Shown piece after piece: positions 29,748 through 42,263 of a DNA stretch of 64,000 nt; the first letter of the stretch is position 1; every line of letters begins with the position of its first letter. The notes under the pieces were generated by a model that saw only the letters and a program-made list of their open reading frames with translations, was not told the DNA's origin and ran no database searches. Position numbers and translations under genes: made by a program. Source of the stretch: Lactobacillales bacterium (GTDB lineage: Bacteria; Bacillota; Bacilli; Lactobacillales; Streptococcaceae); assembly GCA_031261175.1 (NCBI GenBank), contig JAISJW010000009.1, positions 1 to 64,000 on the forward strand, read 5' to 3'.

Positions 29748-30263
29748 CTAGTCGCAATAATCGTAATCGACGTCATCATCATAGCGATTTCGGCGATATG
29801 ATGGCAGTAATTCATCGCCGCGCAAGAACGAGCGAAGTGACGTCACGAACACCGCAAGACCTACCAACACGAAGACGCCTAAGCCGCCAATCATTCCGAA
29901 GCCGGCTTTGTCCTTGACGACCGCCTCGTCTGGATATTTCTTGTTGTATTTCACGGTCATTTCGCGCCCGATTCCCGGCACGCTAGACGAGCCCATGTTG
30001 TCGCGGACTTCGTATTGTTTGCCTTTGACATCGTATTCCACGATTGGATATTTCACATATCTATCCGAGCTGTTTTGACTGATGTCGTAACTCACGACGT
30101 GTCCTTGCGCCTCCACGTAGTCTGATCCGTTGTATCTTAAATTCGACGCCAGGAAAATCACGCCCATAAAAAGCGGTAATGCCATGAACAACACTCCAAA
30201 AAGCATCCCTCCGACTGGTGTTTTTACTTGGTTTCCAGTGTTTCTTCCGAAATTTGTTTGCAT
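29748..30263 (-). CDS. DUF3592-like membrane protein
   Basis: The 171-residue protein has two membrane helices (about 20-42 and 122-145) with an intervening beta-rich segment including YPIVEYDVKGKQYEV and MTVKYNKKYPDEAVV, the DUF3592 pattern. The tail is rich in Asp and Tyr (DDDVDYDYCD). GGAGA precedes the ATG and an extended -10 lies upstream (near 30295). Function unknown. Confidence 0.7.
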   Translation of the reverse strand: MQTNFGRNTGNQVKTPVGGMLFGVLFMALPLFMGVIFLASNLRYNGSDYVEAQGHVVSYDISQNSSDRYVKYPIVEYDVKGKQYEVRDNMGSSSVPGIGREMTVKYNKKYPDEAVVKDKAGFGMIGGLGVFVLVGLAVFVTSLRSFLRGDELLPSYRRNRYDDDVDYDYCD

Positions 30264-30393
30264 ATTTTTTCTCCAAATTTTTATTTTACACGCTCATTAT
30301 ATCAGAAAAAATCTGGGCAAGTGGGCGCCGCTAACGCGGCGGGTTTACCCTTATTTGGGCTGAAATGGATTTTTACGGGAAAGGCAAAAAAAA

Positions 30394-30451
30394 TCCAATT
30401 ATTTTGCGTAAAAGTATGCCCTAGGGCTCGTTTTTCCGCGAAATAATTGGA
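30394..30451. repeat. Long inverted repeat after the 104-residue gene
   Basis: Arms TCCAATTATTTTGCG and CGCGAAATAATTGGA pair with one G-U; the inside contains the palindrome GCCCTAGGGC (30418-30427), also found at 19338-19347. It starts 10 bases after the stop at 30462. Confidence 0.75.
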
Positions 30452-30461
30452 AAGATAATTT

Positions 30462-30776
30462 TTAATTTTCTTGTAAATTGTCCTTAAATATTTGTTTTAG
30501 TTTAGTAAATTCCGTGTCGATTTCAGCGGCCGTTTCCGCATTTCGTGATAGCTGTTTAACCGGAGTTCCCGTGTTATCATATAAAAACGTCGCAATCTCG
30601 TTCGCGCCATCAAACTCAACATCAATTTTAGGATTGTAACTTTTTTCGCCACAATAACCTGGAGCGAGCTGAGCGAGCTCATACTTGCCCGCACTTAATT
30701 CTTTCACGCGAAGCCAGCGACCAGCCTTCGTCCAGACAAGTTCACCCAAAGTATAATTTTTCAAAATTTCATCCAT
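30462..30776 (-). CDS. Hypothetical 104-residue protein
   Basis: The start touches the dgkA stop, so it is the third gene of the ybeY-dgkA operon. The protein has a small beta-rich part (WTKAGRWLRVKELSAGKYELAQL) and a helical end. No recognised domain or signal peptide. Confidence 0.65.
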   Translation of the reverse strand: MDEILKNYTLGELVWTKAGRWLRVKELSAGKYELAQLAPGYCGEKSYNPKIDVEFDGANEIATFLYDNTGTPVKQLSRNAETAAEIDTEFTKLKQIFKDNLQEN

Positions 30777-31226
30777 TTAAAACCATCCTATCAGCATCAA
30801 AAAATGCCGTCCGAAAATTATCACACCAACAATCGCAGCCATCAGCGAAGTCAGCAATACCGCACCAGCCGCTACATCCTTTGCGACTTTCGCCAGTTCG
30901 TACCAATGCCCATCAGTCACGAGATCGACGATGTTTTCGGCGACCGTGTTAAGCATTTCGACGATGAACACGAGAAAAACGCAGATGATAATAATCAGCC
31001 ATTCGTAATAATCGAGCTGAAATAAAAAGCCAAAAATCAGAACAAGAGCCGCTACAGCCATGTGTTTTTTCATGTTGCGCTCATCCTTGAACGCCGACAC
31101 TAAGCCTGTCCAAGCGAACTCAAAACTCGAAATAAAATCACGATTTTTTGTCACTTTACGCGTCGAATAAGTCTTAGCCAGTTTCCTTTTGCGCGAAATC
31201 CCGCGCGGTTTATCGAGTAAGCCCAT
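30777..31226 (-). CDS. dgkA: Undecaprenol/diacylglycerol kinase
   Basis: A 149-residue membrane kinase with three helices and the DgkA signature EMLNTVAENIVDL, with KDVAAGAVL later. In Bacillota it phosphorylates undecaprenol for wall synthesis. The start overlaps ybeY by 17 bases. The cytoplasmic N terminus is longer than usual (about 30 basic residues). Confidence 0.92.
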   Translation of the reverse strand: MGLLDKPRGISRKRKLAKTYSTRKVTKNRDFISSFEFAWTGLVSAFKDERNMKKHMAVAALVLIFGFLFQLDYYEWLIIIICVFLVFIVEMLNTVAENIVDLVTDGHWYELAKVAKDVAAGAVLLTSLMAAIVGVIIFGRHFLMLIGWF

Positions 31227-31683
31227 AGTCTTCTAACAACTCCTTTTGAAGTTCAAACATCTCGCGCTCGTCAGCCTCTTCCATGTGGTCGTAGCCCAGT
31301 AAATGCAGTAAGCCGTGAATTGCCAAAAAACCGAGTTCTCGCTCCCGCGAATGGTCGAATTCCTTAGCCTGCTCATAGGCCTTTTCCCAGCTGATATAAA
31401 TATCGCCAAAGTCCAGCGCCAACTCAGCCGAAAGCTCCGCATCCATTTCCGCAAAATCATCCGGATCATCATGCGCCGCAAAACTAATCACATCCGTCGC
31501 CCGGTCGATATCCCGATACTCTTTGTTGATTCTATGAATTTCCTCGTTATCAACGATAATCACCGACATCGCCGCATCCTCATCGACCTGCAACTTGCTG
31601 GCGGCAAATGCCAAAACGTCCTGAACTTTCAGCGCCTCGTCATCAGTCAAATAGTGCGACTCATCCTCAAAATATACATACAT
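31210..31683 (-). CDS. ybeY: Endoribonuclease YbeY
   Basis: The 157-residue metal-dependent RNase acts in rRNA maturation and ribosome quality control. HGLLHLLGYDH (three zinc His) lies near residues 121-131, with RATDVISFA before it. First gene of the operon with dgkA. Confidence 0.95.
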   Translation of the reverse strand: MYVYFEDESHYLTDDEALKVQDVLAFAASKLQVDEDAAMSVIIVDNEEIHRINKEYRDIDRATDVISFAAHDDPDDFAEMDAELSAELALDFGDIYISWEKAYEQAKEFDHSRERELGFLAIHGLLHLLGYDHMEEADEREMFELQKELLEDYGLTR

Positions 31684-31739
31684 AACGACACCTCTCTTAA
31701 TTAATTATAACGCATAAATCGAACTTAGGCAATTTTTGC

Positions 31740-31745
31740 TATAAT
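31740..31745 (+). promoter_or_regulatory. -10 box of a probable leaderless transcript
   Basis: TGCTATAAT lies 7 bases before the ATG of the AEC transporter and there is no Shine-Dalgarno sequence, so the RNA should begin at or within a base of the start codon. Confidence 0.6.
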
Positions 31746-31752
31746 ATTTCTT

Positions 31753-32652
31753 ATGGAAGCTATAATTCACTCACTTGCCTTCGTGATTGTCATCCTGCTC
31801 GCGTACTTTTTCAAGGCGCGCGGCCTGATGAAAAGCGAAGATGGATTCACCCTGACGAAAATCGTCTACAACATCACGCTACCCGCGACACTGCTCAGCT
31901 CCGTTCGCCACTTCAAAATCGACGCCGTCTTCTTCACCTTCATCGCGATCGGTTTTCTCCTGAACGTCATCTTCGCAAGCGTCGCCCTCTTTCTGACGCG
32001 CAAAAGGCCCGAAACGACCCGCGCCTTCGCCATCTACAGCCTAAGCGGCTACAACATAGGGAATTTCGCAATTCCCTTTGTGGCAAGTGTCCTCCCTGCT
32101 GCGGTGCCATTTATCGGCTTATTTGATATGGGTAACGCAATTATGGTAACCGGTGGAACGACGATTTTGCTCGACCGAGCGATTGCGACTGAACCGCCCA
32201 AAATCAGCTCTATTTTCAAAAAACTTTTAAAAGCGCCACCGTTTCTTACCTATATATTATGCATCATTTTGAGTTTGCTTCATTTAAGCCTGCCTAGCTT
32301 CGTCGAGTTTCCTTTGAGCTTTTTAAGTTCAGCCAATTCGTTCTTATCTATGTTCATCATCGGTTTGTTCCTGAAATTCAATCTCGATAAAAACTATCTG
32401 AAATTAGCGTTAAACACATTGAGTTGGCGTTACCTACTTAGCACCTTAGCCGCGCTCGCAGCTTGGTTCTTCTTGCCATTCCCAACACCGGTTAAAATCG
32501 CCTTATTATTTGCGATCTTAGCACCGGTCGGAAACCTCGGCGTGATGAACGCAACCGAGTTCGGCTCAAACGAAGGAAAAGTCGGCTTCACCAGCTCCCT
32601 TTCCATCCTGATTTCACTAGTTATAATGTGTCTTCTTCTATTATTAACTTAG
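31753..32652 (+). CDS. AEC-family (auxin efflux carrier) transporter
   Basis: The 299-residue membrane protein has about ten helices and the AEC pattern: KIVYNITLPATLLSS in the first inverted repeat and NLGVMNATEFG in the second. Bacterial members export malate, malonate or unknown solutes. No RBS is present. Confidence 0.85.
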   Translation: MEAIIHSLAFVIVILLAYFFKARGLMKSEDGFTLTKIVYNITLPATLLSSVRHFKIDAVFFTFIAIGFLLNVIFASVALFLTRKRPETTRAFAIYSLSGYNIGNFAIPFVASVLPAAVPFIGLFDMGNAIMVTGGTTILLDRAIATEPPKISSIFKKLLKAPPFLTYILCIILSLLHLSLPSFVEFPLSFLSSANSFLSMFIIGLFLKFNLDKNYLKLALNTLSWRYLLSTLAALAAWFFLPFPTPVKIALLFAILAPVGNLGVMNATEFGSNEGKVGFTSSLSILISLVIMCLLLLLT

Positions 32653-32653
32653 C

Positions 32654-32726
32654 CTAATCGCATTTAAGCCGTTTTTGTTGCAATTCGAGCCTCGAATTGC
32701 AACAAAAACGGCTTAAATGCGATTAG
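32654..32726. repeat. Family C long hairpin, perfect 36-base arms
   Basis: Arms at 32654-32689 and 32691-32726 are perfect complements around one C. It begins 1 base after the AEC transporter stop. Shares CTAATCGCATTTAAG and GTTTTTGTTGCA with 37762-37834. There is no U-tract directly after either side. Confidence 0.95.
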
Positions 32727-32742
32727 AAAATTTTAACCAAGC

Positions 32743-32778
32743 AAAAAGGCTCTTTCTATCAAACTAGAAAGGGCCTTT
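32743..32778 (-). terminator. Terminator of the first WxL-like pair
   Basis: AAAAGGCTCTTTCTA and TAGAAAGGGCCTTTT pair; the outer base meets the stop codon. T-rich bases follow on the minus strand. Confidence 0.85.
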
Positions 32779-33896
32779 TATGGTGCGGTGCTGATTGTCC
32801 AAATCAAATTCATTTCGAACCAACCTTGACGCGGGTTCGGCACGTTCATCTTGACGCGCGAAGTTGTCGGAACCTCAGCTACACTGGCTGGGTAACAGTT
32901 GCTGACCCACTCTTCATAGCGCGGTTCGCCCGGTGCTCCGTTGAGCGACACTTGAACATTCGAAGGCAATTCCCCACGAGTCACAACATCTTGGCCAAAC
33001 GGAATCGAAACTATTTTTTGCGCAGTTTTATAAGATTGCTCTCCACCTGCATCATCAAACGCTCCATCGTTAGTCGTATTTTGGTAAACAACTCCAGTGT
33101 CATTACTAGTTGCGCTAAGCACGATGCTTGCATTAGCATTATTAAATAGATTTTTGTATGCCTCGTTAGCATCCTCAGAAGTTGATGCTCCGGTTAAGTC
33201 CATTAGGGCATTGGTGCTTCCATTAACTCGATGGGTCAAATAATTCAAAAGACTGTATGCTTCGCTCGATGATCCAGGCGATGTCGCAACGGCCGATGGA
33301 TTTACGAGTTCTAGCGTCGCATCGTCTAAAAGAGCATCATCCGCCCTATTGTGCCATCCTAGTGCGTCCGTCCCAACCGTCAAGCGGTAAGGTATATCAG
33401 AAGACATGTAGTCAATAATTTGGGCGAACGGTAACGTATAAGCTTGAACAACTCCGGTTTTAACGCCTTGGTCATTCGGTGCATAAAGTTTTTCATACTT
33501 AGCGTAAGCCGTGAACGATGTTCCTGTTTCATAGTAGATTGTTCCAAATGAGAAATCCGGAACGTGTTGCAACCATAAACCGGTGATTTTCGATCCCTCT
33601 TCGGATTCAAGGTGAGCAACCGACGTGTGGTCTGGGAAAATTGCCCCCGTCGAGTCTCCCAGCTTAGTACCGGGCAAGTAAGTGAAGGGATCGGGATAGT
33701 CAAGCATCACGTGAGTCGAAGTCGAGTCTTCGTCCATCGTTTCCCAGCCATTACTCGCAACGTACGAATCGGCGTAAGCTTCTACGTAAAAATTCGCAAT
33801 TGGAACAACCGCGTATAGTCCCGCGTAAACTAACGAAGGGAGAACGACTAAAATTAACGCGATACTATATAAAAAACTTTTTAGATATTGTTTCAT
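32778..33896 (-). CDS. WxL-like secreted surface protein
   Basis: 372 residues from the ATG at 33896 (GGGGGAG upstream). It starts with a basic stretch and a hydrophobic helix (signal or anchor). The conserved features shared with its three paralogues here are LPGTKLGD, HVPDFSFG and a C-terminal LIWTISTAP, which matches the second WxL motif. The internal WxL motif is weak. WxL domains bind peptidoglycan noncovalently. It overlaps nothing and follows its paralogue by 20 bases, so one mRNA. Confidence 0.75.
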   Translation of the reverse strand: MKQYLKSFLYSIALILVVLPSLVYAGLYAVVPIANFYVEAYADSYVASNGWETMDEDSTSTHVMLDYPDPFTYLPGTKLGDSTGAIFPDHTSVAHLESEEGSKITGLWLQHVPDFSFGTIYYETGTSFTAYAKYEKLYAPNDQGVKTGVVQAYTLPFAQIIDYMSSDIPYRLTVGTDALGWHNRADDALLDDATLELVNPSAVATSPGSSSEAYSLLNYLTHRVNGSTNALMDLTGASTSEDANEAYKNLFNNANASIVLSATSNDTGVVYQNTTNDGAFDDAGGEQSYKTAQKIVSIPFGQDVVTRGELPSNVQVSLNGAPGEPRYEEWVSNCYPASVAEVPTTSRVKMNVPNPRQGWFEMNLIWTISTAP

Positions 33897-33916
33897 TTTA
33901 GCTCCCCCTTTCTTTT

Positions 33917-35191
33917 TTATATTCCGACTGTAAACGTCCAAAGCAAGTCTGCTCTAAAGCGACCCGGTTTAGGCGATGGAATTCTCAAATAAACCCCATC
34001 TGTTGTTGGCACCTTGAAATTAGCTTCGCTCACAAGTTTAACATTGGAAACTTTGCGGTTTAAATCCGGCATCGTGTGGGTTCCTGAATCAATAACTGTA
34101 TCAAACCAAGTTCCATCTGTCCTGCCGGAAACACTGTCATAGGTCCTCGCAAGAGCATCGGTGGTCGAGTCTCCAGATTGCGGCAAGTCGCTGCGCTTCA
34201 CGTAAGATGCTACGTATTCTTTTTGATTTGCCCCAACGTGATACCCTGCACCGACTTGGGCGGCTTCCGGATATCCTCCGAAAGGAATGCTGTATTGATA
34301 AGCTTCTTGATCTATAACGGCAACTGAATGTCCATTATTTCCCATATTATTAATTAATACTAGTGGCGACTCAGACGTGGATGGAATTACTAGATCTTCC
34401 ATCGGACTTCCATCCCCCATTATTACATTCCCAGGAATAAACATCTCATTAATGTAGGTCGTCATATTTCCGGGTGCCCAACCAAACACGTTACCATTAT
34501 CGCCAGCTATTTGACTTAAGGCTTTAAGCGATTTAGGGTTTCGAATGAAAATATTAGCATTAGCGAGCGTTTCACCATCAATAATTTTGTTAAAATTGTT
34601 ATCGACTTCGTAGAAACCAGAATCATCCATCTGGACTGACAACTTGAAACCGACATCATACTTCGATGGCAAGGAACGCGCTACTTGAACAAACGGCGGT
34701 GTATAAGCCACCGGATTTCCAACAACTTCATAAGTCGAGGCCTTATTCACATTGACCGCAGGTGGAATCGAGTCTGTTCCTGCCCCGGTATCATTGAATC
34801 CACTTGCCTGCGTTGTCGCTGCTCCACCGACGGTTTTCACTTGCCCGTAGAGCGGTTCCCAATGGACGTTGACGTAAAGCGGATTGTCCGCGCTGTGAAC
34901 GCCTTTTTTGTATTTCACGCGCCCGAATTCGAGTTTCGGCACGTGTTGGAGATTTATCGAGCCGGCAATTTCATCCGCCTCGAATTGGTAAGCTTCCAGA
35001 TTCCCGTTTTCAGGGTAAATCCGGAATGGGTCATCAAAATAGGTTCCAGGCAAGCGAATCGGAATGACCGAGAGCGGTTTTAAAATCGCATCGGCAGTTG
35101 TGTTAGCCGTGCCGTCTTCGGCACTTGCCTGAATTGTTAAGCCCGAAAAGAGGGTCGCCGAGGCAAGTAAGCCGCATAAATATCTTTTCAT
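33917..35191 (-). CDS. WxL-like secreted surface protein
   Basis: 424 residues with a clear signal peptide ending QASAEDG. LPGTYFDDPFRIYPENG, HVPKLEFG and the C-terminal LLWTFTVGI are shared with the paralogues. The first WxL position reads FKL, so the domain is divergent. AAAGGAGGCG precedes the ATG. First gene of a pair with 32778-33896. No DUF916 or LPXTG partner gene lies next to it. Confidence 0.75.
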   Translation of the reverse strand: MKRYLCGLLASATLFSGLTIQASAEDGTANTTADAILKPLSVIPIRLPGTYFDDPFRIYPENGNLEAYQFEADEIAGSINLQHVPKLEFGRVKYKKGVHSADNPLYVNVHWEPLYGQVKTVGGAATTQASGFNDTGAGTDSIPPAVNVNKASTYEVVGNPVAYTPPFVQVARSLPSKYDVGFKLSVQMDDSGFYEVDNNFNKIIDGETLANANIFIRNPKSLKALSQIAGDNGNVFGWAPGNMTTYINEMFIPGNVIMGDGSPMEDLVIPSTSESPLVLINNMGNNGHSVAVIDQEAYQYSIPFGGYPEAAQVGAGYHVGANQKEYVASYVKRSDLPQSGDSTTDALARTYDSVSGRTDGTWFDTVIDSGTHTMPDLNRKVSNVKLVSEANFKVPTTDGVYLRIPSPKPGRFRADLLWTFTVGI

Positions 35192-35229
35192 TCCCGTTCG
35201 CCTCCTTTCACGTATAATATCCTACATTT

Positions 35230-35258
35230 ATTTTACAACTTATATGTAAATCTTTCAA
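35230..35258 (-). promoter_or_regulatory. Promoter of the first WxL-like pair
   Basis: TTGAAA (35253-35258), 17 bases, TAAAAT (35230-35235), read on the minus strand. Confidence 0.65.
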
Positions 35259-35285
35259 GAATTTATATCTTAATAAGTCCTTAAA

Positions 35286-35325
35286 AAAGCCGTTTTATAG
35301 CGATTTCGCACTATAAAACGGTTTT
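35286..35325 (-). terminator. Terminator of glgC-glgD
   Basis: GCCGTTTTATAG and CTATAAAACGGT pair around CGATTTCGCA; T-run on the minus strand. It lies just after the glgD stop. Confidence 0.8.
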
Positions 35326-35330
35326 ATTCT

Positions 35331-36503
35331 TTATTTAATGATTTTATCGGTAACGACTTGCCCTTTTTTGATGACAACTGGGTTACCTTCGGTACCTTTG
35401 ACGATGACGCCTTCTTCGATGATTGCTGCTTTATCGACGATGGCACATTCGACAATTGCCCCCGCTTTCACGGTCGCACCTGGCATGATGATGGCGTTTG
35501 TGACGATGGCTTCCGATTCGACTTCGACGCCACGACCCACGATTGAGTTAGTGACTGTTCCGTCGATGATGCAGCCCGTCGCGATCATTGCTGTTTGCAC
35601 GTTCGAGTTTGGCGAGTAGTAAGTTGGAGCTTCGTCTTTGATCTTCGTGAAGATTTTTTGGTTGTTGAATAACAACTGACGGAATTTCTCCGGATCAAGC
35701 ATGTCCATGTTGGCTTCGAAATACGAGCGGTTATCAACGATGTTGTTAAGGTAGCCTTTGTATTCGTAGTCGCCAGTGATGGCTTGACCGTGGTTGATGT
35801 GGTAGTTCAAGACTTCTTGAATGTTACGCATCGAGCTCTTGTCGATTTGCAAGCCTAACGCATCAGCGTTATCGTACTCTTCAAGGCGGTCGATCAACCA
35901 CTGCGTATCAACGATGAAAGTATCCAAGCTCAAGTTTTCAACTTCATCATAATTAGTTTTAATGAATTTTTTCGAGATGAACAGACGGCTGTCTTCACCT
36001 TTAACGATAACTGAGTTGGCCGGTGCAACGTTGTGCGAGCCAGTGCGTTTGAATGCGACAGTTACTTCGTTTTTATTTTCTTTGTGCACGCGCAACATAT
36101 CTTTAAAATCGATATTGAACACGGCGTTACTATCCATGAAAATCGTGTAAGGAGCATTCGATTTTTTCAGGAAGTTGATCCGAGCTTCGAATAAGCCCTT
36201 ACCTTTTTGTTGATTTTTGATGAAGTCTTCGTAAACGTAAACGAAGAAGCGACGACCAAACGCATCGAGATCCCACTCTTTACCACCACCTAAGTGGTCA
36301 TAAACTGACTGAGTTTCACCTTCTGAGAAAGTTAGAAAAACTGAATCAACGTTCGCATTAACAACGTTTGAAAGTTGGAAGTCCATGATGCGGTATTTAC
36401 TTGCGTAAGGAAGCATCGCCCACGGGCGGCTTTCCGTCAAATCGCGAAGCGTGTCAAATTTTTTGATGTTACCAATTAAGGCGCATAAACCATTCGTCTT
36501 CAT
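35331..36503 (-). CDS. glgD: Glucose-1-phosphate adenylyltransferase subunit GlgD
   Basis: The 390-residue protein pairs with GlgC to make ADP-glucose for glycogen. It has a nucleotidyltransferase start that lacks the GGxGxRL loop seen in GlgC (here CALIGNIKKFDTLRDLT), which marks the GlgD subunit, plus a C-terminal left-handed beta-helix of hexapeptides. Start overlaps the glgC stop by one base. glgA, glgB and glgP are not in the window. Confidence 0.95.
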   Translation of the reverse strand: MKTNGLCALIGNIKKFDTLRDLTESRPWAMLPYASKYRIMDFQLSNVVNANVDSVFLTFSEGETQSVYDHLGGGKEWDLDAFGRRFFVYVYEDFIKNQQKGKGLFEARINFLKKSNAPYTIFMDSNAVFNIDFKDMLRVHKENKNEVTVAFKRTGSHNVAPANSVIVKGEDSRLFISKKFIKTNYDEVENLSLDTFIVDTQWLIDRLEEYDNADALGLQIDKSSMRNIQEVLNYHINHGQAITGDYEYKGYLNNIVDNRSYFEANMDMLDPEKFRQLLFNNQKIFTKIKDEAPTYYSPNSNVQTAMIATGCIIDGTVTNSIVGRGVEVESEAIVTNAIIMPGATVKAGAIVECAIVDKAAIIEEGVIVKGTEGNPVVIKKGQVVTDKIIK

Positions 36504-37627
36504 TAGTTAATCCCTCCAACAACTTCTTTGTGGCCCACTAAGGCAATTTCTTCGTCGCCGATGATTGACTCACCGTCGCCGACAATCGCGTTTTCACCGA
36601 CAATTGCCCGCGTGATAACTGCGTTTTTACCGATTTTTGAACCGCTCATAATAATACTATCTTTGATGATTGTTCCCTCGCCGACTTCAACGTTTGTCGA
36701 AAGCACCGAGTGGTCTATTGTTCCTGCGATGAAACAGCCGTCAGTCACTAACGAGTCGTTGACACTTGCCGTTTCTGAAATGATGTGAGCTGGAGCGATT
36801 TCGTTTTTCGAACGGATGCGCCACGATTTATCGTGGATATCAAGTTCGTGCGTTGGGTCGATGAATTCCATGTTCGCTTCCCACAAGCTGTCAACCGTAC
36901 CAACGTCTTTCCAGTAGCCTTTGAAGCGGTAAGCGAAGACGTTTTCGGCTCCGTCAAGGTATTGGGGAATTACGTTCTCCCCGAAGTCTAACATTCCTTC
37001 TTGGGTTGTCAGAATTTCGCGAAGTTTTTTCCAACTGAAGATATAGATACCCATCGAAGCTAGGTTGCTCTTAGGATTTTCCGGTTTTTCTTCAAATTCC
37101 ACGATGCGATCGTTTTCGCCCGTGTTCATAATTCCGAAGCGACTTGCCTCATGAAGCGGCACTTCTAAAACGGCTACCGTCAAAGCTGCGTCGCGTTCCT
37201 TGTGGCTTGCTAGCATCGCTTCGTAGTCCATTTTGTAGATGTGGTCACCTGACAAAATCAGTACGTATTCGGGATCGTATTCGTCAATATATTCGATGTT
37301 TTGCGAAATTGCGTGAGCCGTTCCTTGGAACCACTTTTCGCCATCACTTGCCGAATATGGTTGCAGAATTGTCACTCCGCTGTTCAGGCCGTCAAGCCCC
37401 CAGCTCGCTCCGTTTCCAACGTGCGCGTTCAAGGCAAGTGGGCGGTACTGCGTGATTACGCCGACGTTGCGGATTCCTGAGTTGGCACAGTTGCTCAATG
37501 GGAAATCGATGATGCGGTAACGTCCGCCGAATTCAACTGCTGGTTTTGCGATTGATTGAGTCAGTTTTTTCAGGCGAGTTCCTTGTCCACCTGCTAAAAT
37601 CAACCCTAACATTTCTGTATTTTGCAT
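36503..37627 (-). CDS. glgC: Glucose-1-phosphate adenylyltransferase GlgC
   Basis: The 374-residue catalytic subunit has [16 protein letters not shown] at 8-23, [16 protein letters not shown] and a C-terminal beta-helix. GGGAG precedes the ATG. A -10 (TATAAT, 37668-37673, minus strand) lies about 40 bases upstream. Confidence 0.97.
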   Translation of the reverse strand: MQNTEMLGLILAGGQGTRLKKLTQSIAKPAVEFGGRYRIIDFPLSNCANSGIRNVGVITQYRPLALNAHVGNGASWGLDGLNSGVTILQPYSASDGEKWFQGTAHAISQNIEYIDEYDPEYVLILSGDHIYKMDYEAMLASHKERDAALTVAVLEVPLHEASRFGIMNTGENDRIVEFEEKPENPKSNLASMGIYIFSWKKLREILTTQEGMLDFGENVIPQYLDGAENVFAYRFKGYWKDVGTVDSLWEANMEFIDPTHELDIHDKSWRIRSKNEIAPAHIISETASVNDSLVTDGCFIAGTIDHSVLSTNVEVGEGTIIKDSIIMSGSKIGKNAVITRAIVGENAIVGDGESIIGDEEIALVGHKEVVGGIN

Positions 37628-37761
37628 GTTATGTTAGCTCCCTACGACTATTTTTTTCAATGTTTACATTATAACATAAAACGTGATTTTTTCGATACTT
37701 TTTTTGGCAATTAAAGGCAAATTAAATGATTTCGTTTTCATTTTTGATTGGTTGCAAATCG

Positions 37762-37834
37762 CTAATCGTTTTTAAGGCGTTTTTGTTGCATTTCAGAGGT
37801 CGAAATGCAACAAAAACGCCTTAAATGCGATTAG
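37762..37834. repeat. Family C long hairpin after lysS
   Basis: 33-base arms (37762-37794 and 37802-37834) with two mismatches around AGAGGTC. Starts 2 bases after the lysS stop. Shares the family C outer arm with 24431 and 32654; no U-tract follows on the minus strand. Confidence 0.9.
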
Positions 37835-37836
37835 GA

Positions 37837-41626
<3,790 letters not shown>

Positions 41627-41627
41627 G

Positions 41628-42218
41628 TTATTCACCAAAAGCGTGTTTTTCTAGGGCTGCCCACGCTTCTTCCATACCTTGCTTGGTTTCACTCGAAAAG
41701 AGGATGAAATCATCCGTCGAATCAAACTGCAATTTTTTCTTGATGGCGTTGATGTGTTTATTCCATTTTCCCGGGGCAATTTTGTCTGCCTTCGTCGCGA
41801 CGACGATAACCGGAATATTGTAATATTTCAGATATTCGTACATTTGAACATCTTCGACACTCGGGTCATGTCTAAGGTCAACGAGGCTCACGACCGCTTT
41901 CAATTCTTTGCGCGTCGTCATATATTCCTCGATCATCTTACCCCATTTAGCCTGTTCAGATTTGCTGACCTTCGCGTAGCCATAACCCGGAACGTCGACA
42001 AACAAAAGCTTATCTTCGATATTGAAGAAATTTAAGGTTTGCGTTTTACCCGGTTTACTTGAAGTTCGAGCCATATTTTTACGTCTGATCAACGTGTTGA
42101 TGAAGCTCGACTTGCCCACGTTTGAGCGCCCTGCTAGAGCAATCTCAGGCAGGCCAGTTTCTGGGTATTGCGCGGGTGAAACCGCACTAATTATGATATC
42201 TACATTATTTACTTTCAT
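41628..42218 (-). CDS. ysxC: Ribosome assembly GTPase YsxC/EngB
   Basis: The 196-residue GTPase acts in late 50S assembly. G1 is [10 protein letters not shown]3 is DVPGYG, G4 is TKADK. The -10 box TGATATAAT (42227-42232) lies 8 bases before the ATG and no RBS is visible, so the transcript may be leaderless. Confidence 0.96.
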   Translation of the reverse strand: MKVNNVDIIISAVSPAQYPETGLPEIALAGRSNVGKSSFINTLIRRKNMARTSSKPGKTQTLNFFNIEDKLLFVDVPGYGYAKVSKSEQAKWGKMIEEYMTTRKELKAVVSLVDLRHDPSVEDVQMYEYLKYYNIPVIVVATKADKIAPGKWNKHINAIKKKLQFDSTDDFILFSSETKQGMEEAWAALEKHAFGE

Positions 42219-42226
42219 AACTTTTA

Positions 42227-42232
42227 ATTATA
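42227..42232 (-). promoter_or_regulatory. -10 box of a probable leaderless ysxC transcript
   Basis: Extended -10 TGATATAAT ends 8 bases before the start codon, leaving at most about one leader base. Confidence 0.55.
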
Positions 42233-42263
42233 TCAAAATATGGCGAAAAAGGGGGAATTCCCT

